Origin: Nesterenkonia sp. E16_10
Lineage (GTDB): Bacteria > Actinomycetota > Actinomycetes > Actinomycetales > Micrococcaceae
Reading direction: 5' to 3'
Assembly: GCF_017347085.1 (NCBI RefSeq)
Contig: NZ_JADPSA010000007.1
Span: 1-33,641, forward strand
DNA length: 33,641 nucleotides
Positions 27,862-33,641 of this stretch are shown piece by piece; the first letter of the stretch is position 1; each line of letters starts with the position of its first letter. The notes under the pieces were generated by a model. It saw only the letters and a program-made list of their open reading frames with translations, was not told where the DNA came from and ran no database searches. Position numbers and translations under genes: made by a program.

Positions 27862-28501
27862 AGCGGATCGGGTTCAGCGTTGCGGCCTTCTCCGCCGCGC
27901 CCGTCTGCCCCATGGACTCGAGCCAGTTGCCCAGCATCCGGTAGCCGCCCTCGGTGAGCACCGACTCCGGGTGATACTGCATGCCCCACAGCGGTGCCGT
28001 GCGATGCGCCAGTCCCATGATGACTCCGTCCTCGGTGCGCGCGGTCACCTCCAGCACGGCCGGAATGGTCTCGGGGGCCACGGTCAGGGAATGGTAGCGG
28101 GTCGCCACGAAGGTCTCCGGCAGCCCGGCGAAGGAGACGTGCCCGGTATGGGTGACCGGGGAGGTCTTGCCGTGCATCAGCTGCTCGGCATGGGTGACCG
28201 TCGCGCCGAAGGCCTCACCCAGCCCCTGATGTCCCAGGCAGACCCCGAGCATCGGTTCCTGGGCCTCCGCGCACCACCGGATCAGCTCCACGGAGACTCC
28301 GGCCTCACCGGGGGTGCCGGGGCCGGGGGAGATCAGCACGCCGTCGTGCTCGGCCGCGAGCTGCTTCGCGGCCTCGACCGAGAGATCGTCGTTGCGGATC
28401 ACGGTGGCCTCGGCGCCGAGCTCGCGCAGGTATCCCACCAGGGTATAGACGAAGCTGTCGTAGTTGTCGATGACGAGGATTCGGGCGGGGGTGTCACTCA
28501 T
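27860..28501 (-). CDS. pabA: Aminodeoxychorismate/anthranilate synthase glutaminase subunit
   Basis: This class I glutamine amidotransferase supplies ammonia for p-aminobenzoate (folate) or anthranilate (tryptophan) synthesis. The 213-residue protein has the oxyanion loop SPGPGTP (58-64), the nucleophile C88 in GVCLGHQ, and H177 and E179 in QYHPES, completing the triad. Which partner (PabB or TrpE) it serves cannot be decided here because no chorismate-binding subunit is nearby; trpG is an equally used name. The start overlaps the small membrane-protein gene by four bases (ATGA). Linkage to sortase, crgA and pknB is typical of actinobacteria. Confidence 0.9.
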   Translation of the reverse strand: MSDTPARILVIDNYDSFVYTLVGYLRELGAEATVIRNDDLSVEAAKQLAAEHDGVLISPGPGTPGEAGVSVELIRWCAEAQEPMLGVCLGHQGLGEAFGATVTHAEQLMHGKTSPVTHTGHVSFAGLPETFVATRYHSLTVAPETIPAVLEVTARTEDGVIMGLAHRTAPLWGMQYHPESVLTEGGYRMLGNWLESMGQTGAAEKAATLNPIR

Positions 28502-28698
28502 GTGGGGGTCCCTTCGCCCCGGCTGGTTGCCGGGAAGGTCAGCGATTCAAGCGTGGAGTCATTGAGCGGGCTGTACTGGCTCAGCCACGGGAAGACGAAC
28601 TGCATCAGGAGAAATACGATACCGGCCAGGATGCTCAGGGCGAGCAGGATCTGGACCAGCAGGGGGCCGGGGAGCGAGCGGAAGAGCCAGGCGTACAT
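28498..28698 (-). CDS. Small single-span membrane protein in the sortase operon
   Basis: The 66-residue product has one strong membrane segment (about 13-38, LLVQILLALSILAGIVFLLM) and a short polar tail. It starts one base after the sortase stop codon (TGAGATG) and its stop overlaps the pabA start. This tight packing shows it is translated as part of a three-gene unit. Its function is unknown; a link to the sortase is inferred only from position. Confidence 0.8.
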   Translation of the reverse strand: MYAWLFRSLPGPLLVQILLALSILAGIVFLLMQFVFPWLSQYSPLNDSTLESLTFPATSRGEGTPT

Positions 28699-28699
28699 C

Positions 28700-29470
28700 T
28701 CAGGACCCTCCCTGGCGCAGCGCCGCCGGAGCCTCGGCCGTGAGCGGGGCGAAGTCCACCAGCTCGGCGTGGGTGATCAGACGCTCGCGGTTGGAGAAGA
28801 GCGGGTGACAGGTGGTCAGGGTCAGCAGCGATCGGTCAGCCTCGGCCTCCGGCTCGCCGGGGACCGGCAGGATCACCTCGGAGTCCTGGGGCAGCACCAC
28901 ATGGGTCTCATAGACCTCATAGGTGTAGTAACCGTCGGGCGACTCGACGTAAACCTCATCGCCGGGGGTGAGACGGTCCTGATCGCGCAGCACGTCACCA
29001 TAGGTGAGCCGGTGCCCGGCCACCGCGAAATTCCCCGCCTCACCCGGGAGCTGGGTGTCCGGATAGTGTCCCAGCCCGCCGGTGTTCAGCGTCTGGTCAT
29101 CGACGCCGGAGCGCACCGGCGCTGACCAGTCAGCACCGATCGCGGGTGCATAGATCACGGCCATCGCGCCGGACTCCACGGCCGCCATGTTCTCGGGACA
29201 TGCCGCATGCTCCCCGGTGGGAAGCTGCGCACAGTCCTGCGAGGACTCCGAGGACTCTGAGGGCTGCCCCTGGGCGGCATCGCTGTCCAGCTGTTCGATC
29301 CGGGTATGGAACTCGCTCTCGATCGCCTGGGCCTCCCGGTTCGCGTCGAGTCCGGTCCACCAGACCTCCCAGACCACGAAGAGCAGTCCCAGCACGCCCA
29401 AGGTGATCAGCAGCTCCCCGGTGACGCCGAGGATTCGGGCGCCGATGCCCCGGCCGCGGTGTCCCGACAT
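28700..29470 (-). CDS. Class E sortase
   Basis: Sortases join proteins to the cell wall by transpeptidation at LPxTG-like signals; class E enzymes are typical of high-GC Gram-positives and favour LAxTG. The 256-residue protein has an N-terminal membrane anchor (about 14-38), an acidic stalk (40-100), and a sortase domain (about 103-242). Catalytic residues are H153 (VAGHRLT), C221 (TLTTCHP) and R230 (SNRERLI). Two further cysteines at 80 and 91 in the stalk could form a disulphide. It heads the operon with a small membrane protein and pabA, and is divergent from crgA. Confidence 0.92.
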   Translation of the reverse strand: MSGHRGRGIGARILGVTGELLITLGVLGLLFVVWEVWWTGLDANREAQAIESEFHTRIEQLDSDAAQGQPSESSESSQDCAQLPTGEHAACPENMAAVESGAMAVIYAPAIGADWSAPVRSGVDDQTLNTGGLGHYPDTQLPGEAGNFAVAGHRLTYGDVLRDQDRLTPGDEVYVESPDGYYTYEVYETHVVLPQDSEVILPVPGEPEAEADRSLLTLTTCHPLFSNRERLITHAELVDFAPLTAEAPAALRQGGS

Positions 29471-29514
29471 GAATCCTCCGAAGGCTGGGTGGGGCGAGCA
29501 TCACACGCAAACGG

Positions 29515-29520
29515 TAGAAT
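29515..29520 (+). promoter_or_regulatory. Likely -10 element for crgA
   Basis: TAGAAT, close to the TATAAT consensus, lies in the sortase-crgA divergent gap. No convincing -35 was found. Transcription would begin near 29527, about 90 bases before crgA. Confidence 0.45.
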
Positions 29521-29617
29521 GGCACGCAGACCACGGCCGGGACCTCAGGCAGGCACGACCGTGACACCAGGATACCGAACCGGGATCCACGCCAGATCCA
29601 GAGGGGACCGAACCGAC

Positions 29618-29914
29618 GTGGCTGAGTCCAAGCACCGCAAGAACCGCCGGACGCGCGACAAGACCGAGACCAAGAAGTCTCCGCTGAACGACGCCGATCC
29701 CAAGAACGTCAAGGACCTCGACCTCGAGGATGAGTCCCTGCCCCTGTGGTACCGGGCGACCATGATCGGGCTGATGATCCTGGGCCTGCTCTGGCTCATC
29801 GTCTGGTACATCACGCAGGGCGCGGCCCCGGTGCAGGCGGCCGGCGGCTGGAACGTCATCATCGGCTTCGGCATCACGATGGTCGGCTTCTTCATGACGA
29901 TGCGCTGGAAGTAG
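29618..29914 (+). CDS. crgA: CrgA cell-division regulator
   Basis: CrgA is a small actinobacterial septum protein that interacts with FtsZ and peptidoglycan synthases. The GTG at 29618 follows GAGGGGA and gives 98 residues; a longer in-frame stretch reaching into the sortase gene is not coding. A basic N-terminus (AESKHRKNRRTRDK) precedes two membrane segments (about 47-67 and 77-95), the second ending in the terminal MRWK typical of the family. Its position near pknB matches other actinobacteria. Confidence 0.93.
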   Translation: MAESKHRKNRRTRDKTETKKSPLNDADPKNVKDLDLEDESLPLWYRATMIGLMILGLLWLIVWYITQGAAPVQAAGGWNVIIGFGITMVGFFMTMRWK

Positions 29915-29985
29915 ATTCGGCGACCGTTTCTCACCTCCGCCGGACGGCTGGCAGGACCCAGGTCATGGCCGGCGAAGCGTAAGGC

Positions 29986-30735
29986 CTAGCGGGGTCGGCG
30001 GGTCGCCGTCGTGCGGGCCTTGCGGGTCAGCTCATCGATCGGCTGGGCCGAGCCGGCCGGGTCGATCTGCGGCTGGATCTCCTCGGCGTAGCGGTTCTGC
30101 ACCGCGGTGGCGATCAGGAAGTCCGCGATCGCGGGGTTCTTCGGCAGCAGCGAGCCGTGCAGATAGCTGCCCACGATGTTCTTGAAGCGCGCGCCCTCAT
30201 AGGAGTCCTTGGCGTTGTTCCCCTCACCCTTGGTGACCCGGGCCAGAGGCTGGACCCCCGGGCCGAGGTAGGTCTGACCGGAGTGGTTCTCGTAGCCGAG
30301 GATCTCGCCGAACTCCTTGGACTCGGCGACCACATTGCCGATCAGCCGGGTATCGGTGCCCTCGGTCCTCAGATCGAGGATGCCCACTCCCTTGATCTCC
30401 CGGCCCTCGCGGGTGCGGAAGGAATGCCCGAAGAGCTGATAGAGCCCGCAGATCATCAGCATCGGCGTGCCGCTCTGCGCCAGCGTGTGCAGCCGGTCCC
30501 CGATCCGCAGCAGGTCCTGCTGGATCTTGTCCTGGCCGCTGTCCTGGCCGCCGCCGCCGATGACGAGGTCGACCTGTTCCGGGAACTCGTCCTCCGGGTC
30601 GTAGCTGTGCAGGATCGGCTCATAGCCGCGCCACTGCAGCCGCCGCTGCAGCACCAGCGCATTACCGAAGTCCCCATAGATGTTCATATCCCGGGGATAG
30701 AGCTGGAGCACGTGGATCGGCTTGGACTCAGCCAT
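29986..30735 (-). CDS. gatD: GatD, glutaminase subunit of lipid II isoglutaminyl synthase
   Basis: GatD releases ammonia from glutamine, and MurT uses it to amidate the alpha-carboxyl of D-glutamate in lipid II. The 249-residue protein is a CobB/CobQ-type glutamine amidotransferase with GGGGQDSGQD (60-69), the nucleophile C96 in MLMICGLYQLFG and the catalytic histidine H193 in SYLHGSLLPKNP. R130 (DTRLIGN) corresponds to a substrate-binding arginine in the Staphylococcus enzyme. The ATG shares one base with the murT stop codon (TGATG), indicating coupled translation and equal production of the two subunits. Confidence 0.94.
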   Translation of the reverse strand: MAESKPIHVLQLYPRDMNIYGDFGNALVLQRRLQWRGYEPILHSYDPEDEFPEQVDLVIGGGGQDSGQDKIQQDLLRIGDRLHTLAQSGTPMLMICGLYQLFGHSFRTREGREIKGVGILDLRTEGTDTRLIGNVVAESKEFGEILGYENHSGQTYLGPGVQPLARVTKGEGNNAKDSYEGARFKNIVGSYLHGSLLPKNPAIADFLIATAVQNRYAEEIQPQIDPAGSAQPIDELTRKARTTATRRPR

Positions 30736-32048
30736 CAGAAGGCCTCCACTTCGGTATAGGCGCCCAGCCGCTTGCGCAGCGCGAGCATGGCGGTGTAGGT
30801 GCAGAAGATCCGGGCCGGCCTGTCGGGATTCTCATCCAGGAAGCGGGTGAGCGCGAGCGTGAGGTCAGGCTCCACCGCGTCGAAGTCGACGTCGTCGTAC
30901 TTCAGCCGCAGGGCCATGTCATAGGCCCGGACGCCGGAGACCATCCGCACGCCCTGCTCGGCGAGCGAGGCGAACTCCACGTCCCAGAGCCAGCTCATGT
31001 CCCGGCCGTCGGCATAGTTGTCGTTGATCGCGATCATCGTGGCGACGCCCTCGGCCGCGAAGGAGCTCAGCCCCAGCCGGAACCCGGAGGGGTTCTTCAC
31101 CAGCACAAGGTCCAGCGGACGCCCCTGCACGGTGAGGCTCTCGCCTCGCCCGAAGGCGGGGGAGACCTTCGAGAGCGACTCGATCAGGGCCCGGGGGTCC
31201 ACGGTCTCACCCAGGGCCTGGCGCACCACCGCCAGCGCGGCCGCAGCGTTGAAGGTGTTGTAGGCGCCGTTGACGGTCAAAGACGTGCTCACCGACTCGC
31301 CGTCGAGGGTGAATCGGCCGCCGCCCTCGGTGAGCTCCTCCAGGACCACATCGGCATGCGGGTGCTCCGCCGTTCCCGCGGGCCCGGAGTGGAAGTCGTC
31401 ATCACTGGGGAAGTGGCCGCGCAGGGATTCGCTGAGACCGAAGTAGTCGACCCGCTGGGTGTCCAGGGTCTCGGCGATGGCCCGGACCCGGGGGTCCTCA
31501 CGGTTGAGCACCACCGCCTCGACCGTGTGCGCGGCGATGGTGCGCAGCATCCCGGCGGTGGTGTCGATCTCCCCGAAGCGATCCAGCTGATCGCGCATGA
31601 CGTTGAGCAGCAGACTGTGGTTCGGGCGGACCGCCTTCACGAAGTGCACCGCGTGAGCCTCGTCGAGCTCGAGCACCGCGATGTCGGCGTCGAGGGTGCC
31701 GGTGAGCTTCACGTCTTCGAGGATGGAGGCGACGACGCCGCGGGTGAAGTTGGACCCGCTGCGGTTGGTGAAGACCCTCAGGCCCTGTCCCTGGAGCAGC
31801 TCCACCACCATCTTGGTGGTCGTGGTCTTTCCGTTGGTCCCGGAAACCACGATGACTCCACGCGGGAGCCGGTGCAGCGTCCGGGCGAGGAAATTCGGGT
31901 CCAGCTTCTCGACGACCAGTCCCGGGAAGGCCGAACCGCCGCCGCCGCGCAGCTTCGTCACGGCGCGCGCCGCACGTCCGATGAGCACTGAGCTGGCCGA
32001 GCCCAGGGTCGTCCCAAGGGTTCGCGGTGCGGAGGAGAGTCTCGACAT
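30735..32048 (-). CDS. murT: MurT, Mur-ligase subunit of lipid II isoglutaminyl synthase
   Basis: MurT activates the D-glutamate carboxylate of lipid II with ATP and couples to GatD. The 437-residue protein has the Mur-ligase P-loop SGTNGKTTTTK (69-79), the central domain with LLNVMRDQLDRFGEI and VLNREDP, and the C-terminal DUF1727 domain. The family's zinc ribbon, four cysteines inserted in the central domain of the Staphylococcus protein, is absent: after NREDP there is an acidic segment (DDDFHSGP) and the whole protein has a single cysteine near its end. No good ribosome-binding site precedes the ATG; AATAAT lies about ten bases upstream, so a very short leader is possible. Confidence 0.93.
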   Translation of the reverse strand: MSRLSSAPRTLGTTLGSASSVLIGRAARAVTKLRGGGGSAFPGLVVEKLDPNFLARTLHRLPRGVIVVSGTNGKTTTTKMVVELLQGQGLRVFTNRSGSNFTRGVVASILEDVKLTGTLDADIAVLELDEAHAVHFVKAVRPNHSLLLNVMRDQLDRFGEIDTTAGMLRTIAAHTVEAVVLNREDPRVRAIAETLDTQRVDYFGLSESLRGHFPSDDDFHSGPAGTAEHPHADVVLEELTEGGGRFTLDGESVSTSLTVNGAYNTFNAAAALAVVRQALGETVDPRALIESLSKVSPAFGRGESLTVQGRPLDLVLVKNPSGFRLGLSSFAAEGVATMIAINDNYADGRDMSWLWDVEFASLAEQGVRMVSGVRAYDMALRLKYDDVDFDAVEPDLTLALTRFLDENPDRPARIFCTYTAMLALRKRLGAYTEVEAF

Positions 32049-32162
32049 GGCGCTGATTATTTCATCTCATTTCTGGGGTGCCGCGCAGATCGATGCCGCG
32101 TGGTGCTCGACGAGCGGGTCTGGGAGCTGGTCATGCGGGAGTTTCTGGAGCCCAACGGCGGC

Positions 32163-33641
32163 TCAATCCTCGTTGTTGCCGTCGCCGTCGCCGTTGCCGT
32201 TGTTGCCGTTGGAGCTCCGATTGTTGTCACCGGAGTCTCCGCTGGCCTCGCCCGAGCTGTCCGGGGACTCCTCGGCCTCGCCGTTGGATCCGCCTTCGGC
32301 CTCCGGAGATTCCTCCGCGGGAGACTCCTCCGGTGCTTCGGAGGCCTCCTCCTCCGCGTCTGTGGCCCCATCGCCGGACTCGTCGTCGCCGTTGTTCTCC
32401 TCCTCGTCCTCCGGGCTGGGAGACGGAGTGGGGGACGGGCTGGGGGACTCCTGGTCGCCGTCCTCGGAATCCCGATCGGCATCGCTGCCGGTGTCCGGCT
32501 CGGGAGCCTCCTCCTCTTCCGGCGCAGGCGCTGGCTCAGGCTCCGGGGCGACCGCGACGACCAGCGTGACGGTGGAGCCCTGGGGGATCGCGTCTCCGGC
32601 GACGACGGAGTCGCCGCCCACCCGTTGACCCACGACGGTGTCCTCGGCGTAGTCGGTGCGCTCATCCTCCACCGTGCTCACGCTGAGCCCCAGGTTCTCC
32701 AGGATCGACTGCGCCTCGGCGCGAGTGCGGTTGAAGACTCCAGGCATCTCCACCAGACCGGTGGAGAGCACCAGGTTCACCTCGGATCCCGGCTCGACCG
32801 AGGACCCGGCGTCCGGGTCGGTGCTGATCAGCAGGTCCTCTTCGATGCTGGGATGGTTCTCCTCGCTGATCTCCCCCACCTCGAGACCCACCTCCTCAAG
32901 GGCGTCGCGGACCTCCTCCTCGGTGGATCCCTGCAGGCCGTCCGGGACGCGGACGCTCTGTGGGCCGGTGGAGATGTAGAGCACCACGGCGCTGTCGGGG
33001 TCCACCGCGGTCTCGGCCTCGGGGTCCGTGCGGATCGCCAGGTCTGCCTCGACCTCCGGATGGGCCTCGGTCTCCACCGTGGGATTGAGGTTCAGCGCGG
33101 TGAGCTCCTCGCGCGCCTCCTCCTCGGTCATCCCGGTCACATCGGGGATGGACACCTCGGGGTTGTCGAGCATGTTCATCAGCGCCCAGGTGCCGCCGCC
33201 GGCCAGGGCAAGGATCAACAGGGCCCAGACCAGGATGAGTCCACCGCGACGCCGCCGCGGCCGCTGCCGAGGCTGCTCGTCGTCCTTATAGAAGTCTGGG
33301 TCCTCTGGGGTGCGCGCCGAGAGCTGGCCGTTCAGCGGGACCGCGCCGGCGGCGAGGACCTGGTTGAAGTCCTGCCGGCCGCCGATGGCCGCCATCGCCG
33401 CAGTGGGGTGCTCCTCGTCGTCCACGCCGATGCCGATCAGCGCCTTCTGGATGGCTTGATCGAACTCCTCCGCGGTCTGGAACCGCAGGGCCGGGTCCTT
33501 GGTCAGCGCCTTGCCGACCACGGATTCCATCGCCGGGCTGATCCGGTGGTTGAAGTCCCTGACCATCGGCGGTGCCTCGCGCACATGCTGGTAGGCCACC
33601 GAGACCGGGGACTCGCCCTGGAAGGGCGGACGGTTGGTCAG
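32163..33641 (-). CDS. pknB: PknB-type Ser/Thr kinase with PASTA domains, 5' end beyond window
   Basis: PknB-family kinases sense peptidoglycan fragments or lipid II through external PASTA domains and phosphorylate division and wall enzymes. Only the last 492 residues are visible. They begin LTNRPPFQGESPVSVAYQHV, the end of the kinase C-lobe. A juxtamembrane region, basic RQRPRRRRGG and a membrane segment (about 133-155 of the fragment) follow, then three PASTA domains (about 162-226, 230-295 and 297-365). The last 125 residues are an acidic Glu/Ser/Pro tail ending in Asn/Gly/Asp. M. tuberculosis PknB has four PASTA domains and no such tail. The catalytic loop lies outside the window, so kinase activity cannot be checked. 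Confidence 0.93.
   Translation of the reverse strand: MTNRPPFQGESPVSVAYQHVREAPPMVRDFNHRISPAMESVVGKALTKDPALRFQTAEEFDQAIQKALIGIGVDDEEHPTAAMAAIGGRQDFNQVLAAGAVPLNGQLSARTPEDPDFYKDDEQPRQRPRRRRGGLILVWALLILALAGGGTWALMNMLDNPEVSIPDVTGMTEEEAREELTALNLNPTVETEAHPEVEADLAIRTDPEAETAVDPDSAVVLYISTGPQSVRVPDGLQGSTEEEVRDALEEVGLEVGEISEENHPSIEEDLLISTDPDAGSSVEPGSEVNLVLSTGLVEMPGVFNRTRAEAQSILENLGLSVSTVEDERTDYAEDTVVGQRVGGDSVVAGDAIPQGSTVTLVVAVAPEPEPAPAPEEEEAPEPDTGSDADRDSEDGDQESPSPSPTPSPSPEDEEENNGDDESGDGATDAEEEASEAPEESPAEESPEAEGGSNGEAEESPDSSGEASGDSGDNNRSSNGNNGNGDGDGNNED

Overview
This is a replication-origin neighbourhood of a high-GC actinobacterium. The core order, parB–parA–rsmG–jag–yidC–yidD–rnpA–rpmH on the minus strand facing dnaA–oriC–dnaN–recF–dciA–gyrB–gyrA on the plus strand, is the classic actinobacterial oriC block. 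The flank carrying tRNA-Ile, a tiny DLW-39-type gene, tRNA-Ala, a cyclophilin, a rhomboid protease, crgA, a class E sortase, pabA and pknB fits Micrococcales, probably Micrococcaceae. The genus cannot be fixed from this sequence alone. No insertion sequence, prophage, CRISPR array or rRNA gene was seen.

Region 1 (1–3724) is chromosome segregation. ParB and ParA are both on the minus strand but are separated by a gene-free gap of about 1.2 kb (1528–2728) packed with parS-like palindromes. Seven exact GTTTCACGTGAAAC sites and six one- or two-base variants lie between 23 and 3688, some of them inside parA and parB.

Region 2 (3872–7597) is a minus-strand series rpmH, rnpA, yidD, yidC, jag, rsmG: ribosomal protein L34, the RNase P protein, membrane-protein insertion factors, an RNA-binding protein and a 16S rRNA methyltransferase.

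Region 3 (7598–10512) is unusual. A two-gene ABC exporter (ATPase plus a permease of about 12 membrane spans) sits between rpmH and dnaA, which are normally divergent neighbours. DnaA-box-like sequences remain on both sides of it.

Region 4 (10514–21765) is replication: dnaA, oriC with three exact TTATCCACA boxes, dnaN, recF, dciA, gyrB, gyrA and a DUF3566 membrane protein. A pair of GCGCC-n3-GGCGC motifs spaced 30 bp apart lies just upstream of gyrB.

Region 5 (21809–24974) has tRNA-Ile(GAT), a 37-residue membrane peptide gene, tRNA-Ala(TGC), a terminator, a hairpin-rich leader and two overlapping CNNM/CorC-type transporter genes. A second dense cluster of DnaA-box-like sequences (25007–25113) lies between the 3' ends of two convergent genes, about 12 kb from oriC.

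Region 6 (25239–33641) contains a rhomboid protease, a cyclophilin, an unknown single-span protein, the sortase operon with pabA, crgA, the MurT–GatD lipid II amidation pair, and the 3' part of a PASTA-domain Ser/Thr kinase that runs off the right edge. This end links cell-wall amidation, cell division and wall-sensing phosphorylation.
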